Assembly (NCBI GenBank): GCA_016285345.1
Contig: JAEEQN010000006.1
Coordinates: 37,638-101,637 of the forward strand
Source of the DNA: Victivallales bacterium
GTDB taxonomy: Bacteria; Verrucomicrobiota; Lentisphaeria; Victivallales; UBA1829
DNA length: 64,000 nucleotides
Direction: 5' to 3'
Shown here: positions 1-12,500 of the stretch, piece after piece
Layout: each line of letters opens with the position of its first letter
Position numbering within the stretch: the stretch's first letter is position 1
Program-made: the position numbers and the translations under genes
The notes under the pieces: model-generated
Seen by the model: only the letters and a program-made list of their open reading frames with translations
Databases searched by the model: none
Told to the model about the DNA's origin: nothing

Positions 1-1010
1 TTGACCCGAAGGATCCCTCGAAACTGCTCCACCCCGGCACGCACGGCAAGACCGTCGCCTCGCGCACCACGGATACCGTGTTCGACATCAGCACGCTGGA
101 GAAGGCGAAGGCCGCGCCGAAGAACGACCCGACCGCGGGCCAGGGCGTCGAGGGGGCCAGCATCCTGTATCACAGGTATATTCACGACGGCTATTATTAC
201 CTCTTCGTCTCGTACGACAATCTGGAGTGGAGCTACCACTGCCGCGTCGGACGTTCAAAAGACATCGAGGGGCCGTACCTCGACTACAACGGCAAGCCGC
301 TGATCTACGACCAGCGGAAGCTCGGCGAGGACACCGTGTACGGCACGAAGATCATCGGCCCGTACCGCTGGAAATCCACCGGGACCGGCTGGGCGGGAAC
401 CGGACACACCACGGTCTTCGGCGAGGGAAACAGGATCATGTTCGGCAGCAACAGCAAATGGCAGGGCACGCCCGGATCGTTCCTCGGCCTGCGCCGGGTC
501 TTCTGGTCGAAGGACGGCTGGCCCCTGCTCTCGCCCTGCCTGTACGCGGGCGAAGGATTCTCCATCGGAAGCGGGGAAGAATATGTCGATGATGAACTGA
601 TTCCTTTCGATAACACGGTCAAAAAAGACGGCATCCTGAACTCCGGCGAGTCCGCGCAGTGGGATTTCATCGTCTTCAGCCAGTCGCAGGACCGCACGAA
701 CCGCCGCGTCGACGAATCGACCGTCTACACGCTCAAAGCGGACGGGACCATCGAGGGCGGCGGCACGTGGAAGATCGGTTTCTGGAATTCAAGCCGGATG
801 ATCGCCGATGGTCGCACGAAGGACGGAAGAGGATTCGGTCATACCTTCCTCACAAACGGCGTTTCTATGGCCGTCGAGCTCCCCGGCGGCGTGAAGGCGG
901 ACGGCGTCTGCGCCTACGGCTGGGATCAGGACCGCAAATGCCAGACCGTGTTCTTCACCGGACTCACAGACAAGGGCGTCGCCGTCTGGGGGATGCGAGG
1001 CATCCGCTAG
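1..1010 (+). CDS. GH43 arabinanase-like glycoside hydrolase, 5' end missing
   Basis: The reading frame is open from the window edge (first full codon at base 3) to a TAG at 1008-1010, so the start lies outside. The residues resemble the second half of the neighbouring GH43 gene: a DPSKLLHPGTHGKT stretch, a VEGAS motif carrying the expected general-acid Glu, VGRSKD.EGPYLDYNGKPL, a GHTT motif and the C-terminal KADGVCAYGWDQDRK segment. GH43 enzymes of this type act on arabinans or arabinoxylans as five-bladed propellers; the N-terminal blades with the catalytic base are not visible. Similarity to the next gene points to a tandem duplication. Exact specificity (endo-arabinanase or arabinofuranosidase) cannot be told from sequence alone. 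Confidence 0.88.
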   Translation, partial: DPKDPSKLLHPGTHGKTVASRTTDTVFDISTLEKAKAAPKNDPTAGQGVEGASILYHRYIHDGYYYLFVSYDNLEWSYHCRVGRSKDIEGPYLDYNGKPLIYDQRKLGEDTVYGTKIIGPYRWKSTGTGWAGTGHTTVFGEGNRIMFGSNSKWQGTPGSFLGLRRVFWSKDGWPLLSPCLYAGEGFSIGSGEEYVDDELIPFDNTVKKDGILNSGESAQWDFIVFSQSQDRTNRRVDESTVYTLKADGTIEGGGTWKIGFWNSSRMIADGRTKDGRGFGHTFLTNGVSMAVELPGGVKADGVCAYGWDQDRKCQTVFFTGLTDKGVAVWGMRGIR

Positions 1011-1034
1011 TAGTGCGCGGCTCCGCTCGCGCAC
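1009..1034 (+). repeat. Intergenic hairpin repeat, copy A (second hairpin only)
   Basis: A short inverted repeat, TGCGCG-gctccgct-CGCGCA, preceded by TAGTAG, lies immediately after the first GH43 stop codon. It matches the second hairpin of the two-hairpin intergenic repeat family seen best at 48070-48115. Confidence 0.5.
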
Positions 1035-1069
1035 GGAACATCACGAAAAACAACCACGGAGGATTTATT

Positions 1070-2800
1070 ATGAAATACAAATCGACCTGCATCTTCGCCG
1101 CGGCACTCACCGCCGCGACGCTCGTTTCCGCGTTCGCCGCGGAGCCTGTGCTCGAATTCAAAGTGAACAAGGACGGCCCGCGCACCGCCGGGATGCTCGG
1201 CCCCTCGCACGACGAGGAGGTCATCTACGGCCTCGGCTCCGATGGGAAACAGCACTATTTCGCGGTCGGCACGGACGTCCGCGGACAGGGCATCACGATC
1301 TGGCAGTCGGACGACCTGGTGAACTGGAAGGACGTCGGGAAGGTCTTCACGCAGGCGAATGCGCCGAAGATCCTGAACGTGGGGCCGCGCGGCTGGAGCT
1401 ACGACTTCAACGCCGTGACCATCGACGACAAAGGCGAATACGGGTTTCTGACCGAACGCAAGCCCGGCGCGAACAACTACCGTCTCGGCGGCGGCCAGCC
1501 GTTCTGGGCCCCGTGCGTCTACTTCAGCGAGGCGGACAAGACCTATTATCTCTACTACTCCTGCTCCGCATACGGCACGCGCAATTCGTTCATCGGCTGC
1601 GCGAAGAGCAAGACATTAGATAAAGGCTGGGAGGACTGCGGCCAGCTCATCCACACGCGCACCGGCGACGGCAAACAGTACAACGCCATCGACCCGGTCG
1701 TCATCAAGGACGCCGACGGCAAACTGTGGATGATCTACGGCTCGTTCTTCGGCGGCATCGCCATCGTGCAGCTGAACCCGGAGGATCCCTCGAAACTGCT
1801 CCACCCCGGCACGCACGGCAAGACCATCGCCTGCCGCGGCTATGAAAAAGTCTACGAGCAGGACGGATTCGAGGGCAAGCCGACCGTGAGCGTCGACGGG
1901 CAGCGTTTCACCGCCTACGGCATCGAAGGCGCGAGCATCGTTTACAATCCCAAAACGAAATACTACTATCTCTTCGTCTCCTACGACCGCCTCGCCCTGA
2001 CTTACCATACGCGCGTCGGACGTTCGAAAGATGTCGAGGGGCCGTATCTGGATTACAACGGCAAACCGCTGGTCTACGATCAGGAGAAACAGGGGCACGA
2101 AGAAGTGAACGGCACCAAGCTCATCGGGCCGTACCGCTGGAAATCGACCGGCGCGGGCTGGGTCGGCACCGGACACACCACGCTCTTCCGAAAAGACCCG
2201 AGGAGCAATTACAGCCATCTCTTCTTCGGCAGCAACAGCAAGGACCGCGCCAACGGCGCGTCGTTCGTCGGCCTGCGGCGGGTCTTCTGGTCGAAGGACG
2301 GCTGGCCGCTGCTCTCGCCCTGCATCTACGCCGGCGAGGATCTGGAGATCGGCAGCGGGGTCAAAGTCGTCGATGGCAAACCGACCTGGGGCAAAAATAT
2401 CGTCGAAAAAAACGGCATCCTGAACTCCGGCGAGTCGGCGCAATGGGACTTCATCGTCTTCAGCGTCACGGACGACACCACGTTCCGGCGCGTCGACGAA
2501 TCGACGATCTACACGCTCAAGGCGGACGGGACCATCGAGGGCGGCGGCAAATGGGAGCTTGATGACGACAAATCGATTACAATGTTCGCGGACGGCCTGT
2601 ATGGAGGCTATGTCGAGCGTAGGAACGGCATTATCACCCACGTCGAGCTCCCGAACGGCGTGAAGGCGGATGGCGTCTGCGCCTACGGCTGGGACCAGGA
2701 CCGCAAAAGCCAGACCGTGTTCTTCACCGGACTCACCGACAAGGGAATACCTGTTTGGGGACAAAGGATTCCTCCCGCGCCAGAATCCCAGGGAAAATGA
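1070..2800 (+). CDS. Secreted GH43 arabinanase-like glycoside hydrolase
   Basis: The 576-residue product starts at ATG 1070, chosen because GGAGGA lies 6 bases upstream and a signal peptide follows at once (MKYKSTCIFAAALTAATLVSAFAAEP, shown here only to its cleavage region AFA-AE). GH43 landmarks appear in order: SHDEE with Asp48 as candidate catalytic base, an FWAPCVYF blade, NAIDP with Asp208 as the pKa-modulating Asp, MIYGSFFGGI, IEGAS with Glu286 as candidate acid, and a GHTT motif. This layout resembles endo-1,5-alpha-L-arabinanase-type GH43 proteins. The enzyme is probably exported to the periplasm or outside. It is a paralogue of the partial gene just upstream and likely co-transcribed with it. 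Substrate is inferred from family only. Confidence 0.92.
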   Translation: MKYKSTCIFAAALTAATLVSAFAAEPVLEFKVNKDGPRTAGMLGPSHDEEVIYGLGSDGKQHYFAVGTDVRGQGITIWQSDDLVNWKDVGKVFTQANAPKILNVGPRGWSYDFNAVTIDDKGEYGFLTERKPGANNYRLGGGQPFWAPCVYFSEADKTYYLYYSCSAYGTRNSFIGCAKSKTLDKGWEDCGQLIHTRTGDGKQYNAIDPVVIKDADGKLWMIYGSFFGGIAIVQLNPEDPSKLLHPGTHGKTIACRGYEKVYEQDGFEGKPTVSVDGQRFTAYGIEGASIVYNPKTKYYYLFVSYDRLALTYHTRVGRSKDVEGPYLDYNGKPLVYDQEKQGHEEVNGTKLIGPYRWKSTGAGWVGTGHTTLFRKDPRSNYSHLFFGSNSKDRANGASFVGLRRVFWSKDGWPLLSPCIYAGEDLEIGSGVKVVDGKPTWGKNIVEKNGILNSGESAQWDFIVFSVTDDTTFRRVDESTIYTLKADGTIEGGGKWELDDDKSITMFADGLYGGYVERRNGIITHVELPNGVKADGVCAYGWDQDRKSQTVFFTGLTDKGIPVWGQRIPPAPESQGK

Positions 2801-2830
2801 ACTGAAACTCTTTTCTTCAAACAGCAAAAG

Positions 2831-2870
2831 AGCCGTCCGGATTCAACTCCGGGCGGCTCGAACATTTTTG
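2831..2870 (+). terminator. Rho-independent terminator after the GH43 genes
   Basis: AGCCGTCCGG and CCGGGCGGCT form a 10-bp stem (one G-U pair) with an 8-base loop, followed by a short T-rich stretch. It lies 30 bases after the GH43 stop codon. Confidence 0.7.
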
Positions 2871-3413
2871 CCCCTCGAAAAAACTGTAAAAGACCTCTGC
2901 AATACGCGTTTCGCGGTCAAGAGAGAAACAACACCAAGGCGCGCAGCGCCCCCAGCGAAGCGGCAAGTGTTTTCATTAGGACGCTCCGCGTCCGGGGGGC
3001 GGCTCCTCCGCCTCGGCAAGCTCGCTTGCGCTCGACTTTTTTCTTATACCGCGAGCCGCGCCACACATAGTGTGCTGGAGCAGTGCGCCTAGCTTCATTT
3101 GCGCACAAAGGGGGAGGCGAAACCGCCTCTGAGGTAGCGCGTTCGGCTCAGCTCGAAGGCGGGAAGAGCATGTCGCGGATTCCGGCGGCAAAACGAAACG
3201 CAGGGGCATTTAGAGGCGCAAATCGCCTTCTTATATCGCCGTTTCAGCCGTTCCCCTGCCCTTAAATAGTCTCCGCGCGTTCCGGAAGAGAAGACTATCC
3301 TGTTCCCCTGCCCTTTCTTGCAAAATATCCCTCCTCTCTTTTGTTTCCGCACGTTTTCCCATTCGTTTCACAAGGCGGAACAGCATTTCATCGAAGTAGA
3401 AGATGTATGGACG
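2871..3413. other. Noncoding region with degenerate hairpins
   Basis: I see no convincing gene here. The stretch 2930-3170 is packed with inverted repeats built from the same words as the intergenic repeat family (GTGCGC...GCGCAC at about 3083-3106, GGAGGCGAAACCGCCTC near 3113). Farther on, the phrase GTTCCCCTGCCCTT occurs near 3250 and again, nearly unchanged, near 3301, and ATAGTCT...AGACTAT could pair between them. It separates the convergent GH43 and giant-protein transcription units. Confidence 0.5.
3111..3157 (+). repeat. Intergenic double-hairpin repeat, copy B (degenerate)
   Basis: GGAGGCGAAACCGCCTC forms the first hairpin, followed by CTGAGGTAG and a GC-rich second hairpin with a GTTCGGCTCAGCTC core. 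The order hairpin-CTGnGGTAG-hairpin matches copies at 22532 and 48070, although the second arm is diverged. Confidence 0.45.
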
Positions 3414-3451
3414 TAGAAAAGCCCCTGCACCCGTTTCCAGGTGCAGGGGCC
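3414..3451 (-). terminator. Terminator of the giant repeat-protein gene
   Basis: GCCCCTGCACC and GGTGCAGGGGC form an 11-bp perfect stem with an 8-base loop. Read on the minus strand the stem is followed by TTTTCTAC, and it lies 57 bases past the stop codon of the giant gene. Confidence 0.8.
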
Positions 3452-3507
3452 GCTGGTTCACTGAACCGTCCGGGTTTAGCGGACAGGAGTGAACTGTCGC
3501 GCATTAC

Positions 3508-6500
3508 TTATGCGATGACAGTCCATTCCATGGTGACGCCGTAGCCCAGGACAGTCCAGTTTTCGACGCTCTGGACGCCGTTGTTGTAGTAGCCGAGCAT
3601 ACCGGTGGAGTACTGACGGACCAGGAGTTCATCCTTCTGGTCGCCGTTGTAATCGCCGCAGCCGGCAATGAACCAGTCGGTGGGATCGAGCTGGCCGATC
3701 GAAGCCCAATCGTCGGGGTTGCCGTCCGCGAGCATGACCATCGAACCGGTCGCCTCGTGGAACAGCACGATGTCTTCCTTGCCGTCGCCGGCGAAGTCGC
3801 CGATCGCGCGGATATCCCAGCCGGACCAGTTGTTGACACCGGTGCCGAGAAGCGTCGACACGCCGTTCTGGTCGACGGAGTAGAACAGCTGGCCGCCGTT
3901 GTAGCTCATCAGCACGGAATCTCTGCCGTCGCCGTCGAAATCGCCGCAACCGGCCAGAGACCAGTCGTTTCCGGCGAAGTCGAGGCTGAGGCCAACCCAC
4001 TGATCGGTTCCGTCCTTCCAGAAACCGAGGAGGCTGCGCTCAGGCGCGAACCAGACGATGGAGTTCTTGCCATCGTAGTTTCCGGTCATGTTGCCGACCT
4101 TGGTCTGCCAGGCGATGTCTTCGGCGTTGTACAGATAGCCGACATGCTGCCAGCCGTTCACGTCGTCGCCGGCGCGGTAGAACCCGATGTAGGCGCCCTT
4201 GATCCCCGACTCGGTGGTCACGTTGCCGAACATGACCGCGTCGGCGCAGCCGTCGCCGTCCATGTCGTAGCTTCCGAGGTTGTCCCATTCGGGGGAGATC
4301 CAGAGCGCGGCGGCGGTCCACCACGTATCCTTGCCGTTCATCCAGTAGCCGTGAGCATGGTTGCCGGTCACATAGGACTGCGTTTCCTCATCCCATCTCT
4401 TGGTCCTGACGAACATGACGTCGGAGGTGCCGTTTCCGTCGCGGTCGCCCTTGGTAAAGTGCTGCGGCTCGAACTCGCTGACCTTCAGAGCGAGGTCATC
4501 GTTGTCGGTGAAGCCGAGCGAGTAGACGTAATCGCCGATCACAGCGCCCTTGCCGCCGATCTTCAGCGTGTACAGCTCTCCGCCCTTAAGCATGCTGACT
4601 TCGCCGGTGAGTCCGGCGGCATCGGAGGCGAGCAGATAGGTGCCGAGCTCCGTGGCCAGATCGGCGGTCAGGATGTAGGTCGTCGACTCGCTGGTCGTGA
4701 CGTTGGAGAAGCCCTTGAACTGAGCTTCCGTCGTGGACGTGGCAGTAATGTCGAACAGGACCAGGCCGTTGATCGTGATCGGCTTGTCGAAGGTGGCGGT
4801 TCCGTAGACGTAGGCGTCGGCGTCGACCGTGATGGTCTTGCTGTAGCCGTCCGCGAAGGAGATGCCGCCGCCCACAACGTTGATCTTGCCGTCGGCGGAG
4901 GTGCCGGCGATGGCAGGCTGGAGCGTCGCGAACGCGTCGATGCCGATCGTGGCAGTGGTGGAGCCGTACACTTCAACGGGCTCGCCTTCGGAATACGCGG
5001 ACCAGGCGCTGTTCACGAAAGCCTGGGCCGGGAGATCGCTGTGCGCTTCGACCGAGAGAACGAGGTCGGTACCGACGACGGCGATCGAGTAGGCGAGATC
5101 ATCGACCACGACGGCTTCGCCGCCGACGGTCAGAGTCTTACCCGCGAACGAGATGCCGTCCGTGAATTCGGTCACGCCGGAAGCGAGCTTGTATTCGCCG
5201 ATGACGCCGGCCTCATCGGCCAGCGTGTACTTCGTGTCGCCGGACACGAAGGAGAAGCCGGCGAACTGGGCCGCTTCTTCCGTCACGAAGGCGGTGTCGA
5301 AGGCGACCGTGCCGTTGATCGTGACGGCGGTCGCGAACGTGGCATTGCCGACGAGCGTGGAGGACGAGTTGATGGAGACGGTCTTGCTGATGGCATCCTT
5401 GAAGGAGACCGTGCCGCCGACGACATCGACTTCGCCGTAGTCGACGATGGCAGCGATGGCTTCGTCGCCGGTCGCGAACGCGTTGTAACCGAAGGTTCCG
5501 CCGTCGATGACGATAGCGCCGGTTTCAGAGCCTTCCCATTCGCTGTTCACGTAGGAGAGGGTGATGCCCGGATCTTCCTTGGTTTCCTTCGTCAGGGTCA
5601 GGACACCTTCCGTGACGCTCAGCGTGTACTCGGCGCCGGCGAAATACGCGCTCTTGTCGAGCGCCGTGATCTGGCCGAGTACGGCGGAGGACGTCTTCAC
5701 GGAGATCGGAGCGGTGAACGAGAATTCAGCCGCGCCGCTCGCGAGACTGTAGGTGCCGTCGGTCTGGGTCGCGTCGACCGTGATCGTGTAGGTCGGAGTG
5801 CCGCCAACATAGTTGATGTTGGTGACGATCGGATCCGCGGAGACGGAGACGCCGACGAGGTTGAAGTCAAGCGTGCCGTTGATGGTGGCGGTCGCGTCGG
5901 CGCCGAGAGCGAGCGTTCCGGTCTGGATCGCGCCTGCGTTCACCGTCAGGCTGCCTCCGGTTCTCACGGTCACGTTGGAAGCGGTCGCGCCTTCGCTGAC
6001 CGTCAGGCTGCCGTCCTTTTCAATGATGGCAGTGTCGACGATGACGCCGGCGAGAGCGGTGACCTTTGCGTCAACCTTCTCGGAGCCGAACGTGACGGTG
6101 CCGCCTTCGATCGTGATCGTGCCGCCCTTCATGACGTTGTTCAGAGCGCCGATCGCGGAACCGAACGCGTCGATGCCGACGGTGGCCGTTTCGCCGGAGA
6201 TCAGAGTAACGATCGCGCCGGACTCATCGTTCGCCCACTGGGTGTTCACGTACACGTCGTCCTTGCGCATGACGATGAACAGCGAGTTCCCCTGCTTGGT
6301 GACGAGGTATCTGTCGTCGCCGAAGGCCTGGTAGACACCGGTGCCGGAGATGGATCCGGCGGACAGGGCCAGGGCCTTGCCGCTGGAGAGGTCGAAACCT
6401 TCCGTGGAGATCGCCATCACGCCGTTGTTCTCGAACGCGTCGGTGATGGTGATCGCGACGCCGGCCGTGTAGGTCAGGTTCGCGCCGGCATCGATCGTGA

Positions 6501-9500
6501 GGTTGTTGCCCGGCAGGGCAGCAGCGACCGTAACGGAGCCGCCGGTGACGTAGATGCCGCCGTCCGCGGGCAGAACCGCGAGGGCGTCGGCAATACCGGT
6601 GAAGGCGTTCTCATTGAAGAACAGGATATCGCCGGTCGCGGGATAGACGGAGCCGGTGACGTCCGCCGCGTACGCGCTGTTCACGTAGACGTTCGAGATG
6701 GCTTCGTCCTTCAGCTTCAGGACCAGGGCCTTCGGAGCGTAGACCAGCTCGTAGGCGGTGCCGTCCTGAGTCAGGTTGAGCGTGACCGGGTTTCCGTCCT
6801 GATTCTCGGTCTGCTGGAATCCTCCGGTCAGGCTGATCAGGACCTTGCTGGCGCCGTCGTAGCCGGTGGCGTCGACGTTGATCACGCCAGCGCCCTGGAA
6901 CGTAACCGTAGCGCCGCTCAGGTAGGTGTCGGCACTGGCGATGTCCAGGATCTGGAACCAGTTCGCCCACTGGATGTAGCTGGAGGAACCCGAGATCTTC
7001 AGGGTCTTCACGCCCATCGTGGAGTTGGTGAGGTTCGTCGTCACAGACGCGGTCAGGAGACAGTCAATAGTGGAGTTCTCAACCGAGAAGGTGATGTCCG
7101 TATTGCTGTTGTGACGGCCGTCATTGCCTTCGACGAGAGCCGCAACACGGGACGTGGAGCCTCTGAGGTAGGAGTTCTTGATGTTGAACTCGATCGCGTC
7201 CATGGACTGGCGGGTCGTGCCGTCGACGCCGGCCTTCTGGGCACCCCAGTCGGTGACGTTGGCAATCGCGATCCACTTGCTGGTGGGCAGCGTGACATTT
7301 TCCCAGTTCCAGACGATCTTGCTCAAACCGGTGTCATCGCTGCCGAAACGGGCGTCGCCGGCGAACGGCTTGATGTCGCCGCGGATTTCCCAATCCGTCA
7401 TGTTGAGCGTGATGTCGCCGAGGATGCTGGACCACTGGCCGACGAACCGGATGTTGCCGTTGTTGGTGCCGCCCGTCAGATTGATGGTAACGGGCTCGTA
7501 GTACGCCAGAGATGCTCCCACAGACCGGTACGTATTGCCGCGGCCGAGGATGTAATCCATGCCGCCGTCCAGGTAGGTGCCGTCAACTGTGAGGGTGATC
7601 GGAACATTGACCTGCTGGGTGGACGAACCCTGGTCGCCGCTCTTGATGCGGAGTGCCGTAACGGTACCGCCGACCAGGTGCAGGTTCATCGGGGTCGTGC
7701 CGGACGGGTTGACCGCGCCCTGGACGTTGTACGCGAAGACCGTGCCGCCTTCGACGACGCTGTTCAGGGCCGCGTCAAGCGTGTTGAACGCGTTCTCGCC
7801 GAAGAACAGGATTTCGCCGGTAAGCTCGTCCTTGACGCCCTGCGTGGCTTCCGCGCTGTACTCCGTGCTGAAGAAGACGTTGCCCGTGACCTTGACCATG
7901 TGGACATTGCCGTCTTCCTGGCTGACATAAGCGCGGAAGGCGGTGGAGCCGTTGATGGTGATGTCGTCCCTGGTCAGGTTCGTGATGCCTTCGCCGGCGG
8001 AGATCAGAGTCACGTTGTACTCGTCCTGCTTGTAGCCGGTCGCGTCGATCGTGAGGGTGGCGTCTTCAGCGAGAGCAACAGCTCCGGTGACCGTGATGGG
8101 CGTGGCGGCGGACATGTTGATCGCGGAGAATCCGGAGAAACCGCCCGCGGTCAGGGTGTTCGTGACCGTCAGGGTCGCGCCGGCGCTCGTGATCTTGCCG
8201 ACCTGGGTGCCGCCGGCCACGAAGTCGTGACCGTTGAGGTCCGCGTCTTCGGCGGAGACGCCGCCGTCCATGATGACGGAGTAGTCCTGGCCGACCGCGG
8301 TGATCGCATCGGCGATGCTGTCGAACGCGTTCTTGTTCCAGACGAGTTCGACGCCGTCGATGACGGTACCGGTGATGCTGGAATCCCATTCGCTGTTGAA
8401 GTACGTATCGCCGACGAACGGGGAGACGACCATGAGGCTCTTCCTGTCGTCGCTGAACTTGGCCTCGAAGCCTTCCGCGACGGTGAGGACGGCGGTGACG
8501 CCGTCGGCGAAGCCCGCTTCGGAAGTCATGACGATCTTCGAGGAGTTGTCGAAGTTCGTGGTGTCGATCACGATGACGGTGTCGGAGACAGCGCCGGTGA
8601 CGGAAACGAGGCCGTCCGCGTCGACGTAGACATTCTTGAATCCGAGGACGTCGCCGCCGACGGTCGCGGTGCCCGCGAAGGTCAGGTAGCTTTCGCCGCC
8701 CACGAAGTTGTCCGCGCCGTCGATGACGCCGAGGATCGCCGTGCCGTCGCCGATGGTGATGTTGGCGTCATGGGAGACCATGGCCATCTCGGCCGCGGCG
8801 TAGATGTTCGTCACGGTCGCACCGCTGTTGACGGTGATGTTGGCGGAGGAAACGGTTTCCTGAACGTCCGTGGCGTCGCCTCTGTAACCGCCCCAGACGT
8901 TGGTGGACTTGCCGCCTTCGAAGACCGTGCGATAGCCGCGGGCTTCGAAGTTCGTCGGTCCGCCGAGGACGATGAGCGAGGCATCCTCGCCGCGGGCATC
9001 CATGGAGGCGGAGGCGGCCCCGATGCCGGAGACGGCGTTGTCGCCGTAGACCAGGATGTTCTTGGTGCCGTCGGATTCCGTGACATAGGTGCCGGTGGTC
9101 GCTTCGGTGTAGGTGTTGCTGAGGAAGACGTCGCCGGCGGTCTTGTAGACGAAGACGCTCTTGCTGCCGATAACGGCCTTATAGCCTTCGATATCGTAGC
9201 CGTCTTCGTCCTGGAAGAAGGCGTTCTCCTTGTTGATGCCGGTGATCGTGGTGCCGACCACGACATATTCCTTGGCGTCGCCGGTGTAGCCGGTTTCGCC
9301 GCGGAGGATGAACTGCGCGCTGTCGGCCAGACGGATTTCAGCACCGCCCAGGACAACGCCGTCGGCGATGTCGATGACGTCGACGCCGCGGAGAACGCGG
9401 ATGTAGTTCTCGCCTTCGACCTTGACGGTGATCTTGCCGGCGATCGTGGAACGGCTGTCGTTGTTGCCTTCGCCGTGTGCGCTCAGACGGCCTTCCGTGG

Positions 9501-12500
9501 TGAAGCCGCTGATGGTCACGGTGGCCTCGCCGCTCCAGGTGCCGTTCTGGCATTGACCGAAGATACCGATGGACTGGTCGGTGCCGCCGGACACGGTCGT
9601 GTCCTTGATCGTCATGTTGATGGTGGTGCTGTTGTCCTCGTCAACATCCCAGGCGTAGATCCATCTCTGGGCGGTGATCTTGGTGTTGGTGAGGCTGACG
9701 TTGAGTTCCTTCAGCTGACTGCCGTCTTCGCCGTTGTAGGTGTGACGGAACAGGCTGATGCCGGAATTGACCTGGAGGTTGTTGAGGTTGACGTTCACGG
9801 TGCCGCCGGAGATCATGGAGTTCTCGGCGATACGCACATCGCAGCCGTTCGTGCAGCCGTCGATCGTGATGTTGTACTGGGTGTCGACGAGTCCGGGATT
9901 GTCCGGATCATCGGGATTGGGAACGAGGTCCGCGACGACGAGTCTCTGGAATCCCTTCTTGTCCGTACCGTTGTTGTAGCCGTACGCCGCGATGTTGGTG
10001 TACCAGTTGAACGTGGTGTTTTCCGCCAGGAAGTTGAAGGCGCCGTAACGGGTCTTGCCATCCGAGCGGTAACGGGCTCCGTGATACTGGTCGCCGTTGT
10101 CGTAGCCGACCACGAGACCGCTGATGTTGCTGTTCTTGATGACAGCGTCGAGCGGCTTGTTCGTGAAGAAGTACGGAGTGTAGACGTTCTGAATGGCAAC
10201 GACGCCGTCGGCGTAGATCGTGCCGCCCAGTTCGATGTAGGTGGCGACGGTTTCCGGAGTCTGGTTCAGGTTGTAGTTGTAAACCATCGTGCCGGTGATG
10301 CCGTCGATCGTGACGACCTGGCCGTTGATGTTGTTGTTGTTTCTCTCGTCGTCGGGCATGACGACAATGCCGAGCTGGCCGGCCTTGACGCCGATGACGG
10401 CCTTCTTCTCTTCATCGTAGTACGGCATGATCAGCGCGTCGTTGTTGGCGGAGCCGACTGTCGTGCGGCTGAAGGTCTGGCCTTCGACCGGCTGGAGGAA
10501 GTTGGCGACTTCGCTGTCAAGGAGCGTGGCGGTTTCGGCGGTCTGCGTGTAACCGGCGAAGTCCACAGTGAGGGAGCCGCCGTCCGCGACGTAGGTGACG
10601 CCGCCGGAAACGGTGATGTCCTTGCCCGCGGAGAACGTGAAGTTCTTCACGCCGTCGATCGAGGTGATCGCGGTTTCGTCGTTCACGGTCAGGGCGTAGC
10701 CGGCCGTGGCGCCTTCGACTCCGGCGATGGTGCCGATGGAGGAAGCGCCGCCGGCGGTGATGCCGGAGATCTTCACGCTGGAGCCGTCGCCCAGGACGAG
10801 GCCGCCGATGGAGACCGCGTTGTCGCGGATGTCGATGCTGGCCTTGCCGCTGAACGTGTAGTTGCCGTCGAACTGGCCGCCGGTGATGAACAGCGTGTAC
10901 TGATCCTGAAGCTTACCGATTGCTTCGGCCATGCTGTTGGTCGCATTGACGCCCCAGACGAGGAGTTCGCCGTTGTAGACCGTGCCGGAGATGTCGGGAT
11001 CCCAGGCGCTGTTCAGATAGACGTTGCCGGCCAGCTTGGACACGAGGTACAGGGTATCTTCGACGTACTTGTAGTCGTAGGTGTCGGTGTCGCCGAGGAC
11101 GGTGACGGCCGGCTGGTTCGCGACTTCTTCGAAGGAGCTGGAAACAGCGATGACCTTCGAAGGTCCGACGTACTCGGTCGCGTCGATCGTGATGGTATCG
11201 GCGGTGAGAGCGCCGAGGACGGTCAGCTGCGAGGATGCGTCGACCGTGATGGAGGTCGCGGTCAGGTCATGACCGATGGTCATGTTCGCGATGTTCTTGC
11301 CGACTTCGACGCTGTCGAAACCGGTCACGTAGCCGACGATGTCGGCGTTGACGACGGTCTTGCCGTCCGTCACGGTATCGGCAACGAGATCCTTGCTTAG
11401 GACCAGGGTGCTGGTGCCGTCGACCTTGTCCGAGGTACCGTCGATGGTGACCGGGACTTCGGCCTTCGTTTCCGTTTCGGGGGTGCCGAACGTGCCGCCC
11501 GCGAGTTCGATGCGGGCGTCGCCGGTGACGGAGCCGGTGCCGTCGGAAACGCCGAACTTGCCGGTGAACAGGCCGCCGGTGACCGTGATGTCGACGGACT
11601 CGACGGAGAAACCGTCTCTGTCGGAGCCGTAGAAGCCGTTGGCGTAGGCGCCGCCGTAGACGTTGATCTTGTAGCCGTCAGCGTAGAAATCGGCGTTTTC
11701 CGCGACGCCGCCGACGTTGAGGTTGCGTTCGAGGCCCAGCGCCTGACGGGCGTCGATGGCCGCCTTCGCATCCGCATACGCGGTGAACGCGTTGGAGTTG
11801 GACGGAGTATTCTTGTCGATGAGGACGTAGGTGCTGCCGACCTGGAGACCGATGTCGTCATCCGTGAAGTTGGCGTTGAAGAAGACGTCGCCGTTCTTCG
11901 TGATGACGAACGCGCCGTGTCTCAGGCCGAGGCCGCCGATGTAGTCGCCGTTGTTGCCGAGAACCGTGAGCGCGACTTCGTCCGCGGTCGCGCGAGGACG
12001 GTCGTCGTTGTTGCCGATGCGGAAGTCGGTGCCGTTAAGGAACATCTTGTCGCCGCCGGTGTAGCCGGTCAGGTCGATCACGACGCTGTTCGGATCGCCC
12101 TCACGGGGATCCAGGAAGCGGACGGTGCCGGAGACGTTGAGGGTGGCATCCGCGGAGATCACGATGTGATGGAACATTCTCGCATCGATGACGGAGCTAG
12201 CCTTGGTGCCGTCGACGTACAGGGTTCTGGTGCCGGCGTAGGCGCCTTCGTTGTAACCGCCGCCGCCCCTCCATTTCACGGACTTGGCGCCGGAGATCCA
12301 GCCCTGGATCGTGGAGTTGTTCAGATGCACGCTGAAGTTGGCCGGATTGTTGGCGTTGCCGCCCTCGACCAGACCGACGGACCAGTCGCCGCCGTTGAAC
12401 ACGGAGTCCTTGATGTTCAGTTCGACGTTCATGGCGGGCAGAGCCACGTTGTCACCGCGGAAGATACCCATCCACTTGGAACCGTTATTGGAGGTCATTC

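Noticed and set aside
2670..3265. Open frames crossing the GH43 end and the hairpin-rich region
   Set aside because: They run through a terminator and repeated hairpins and show no domain or ribosome site.
3757..11400. Very long open frame (about 2,500 codons) on the plus strand, and others at 11917-15894 and 15904-19305
   Set aside because: They are antisense to the giant gene in one fixed register. The GC-rich third positions and few stop-generating codons of the giant gene keep that frame open. The translations are Val/Asp/Gly/Arg/Ala-rich with no recognisable domain and lack ribosome sites.
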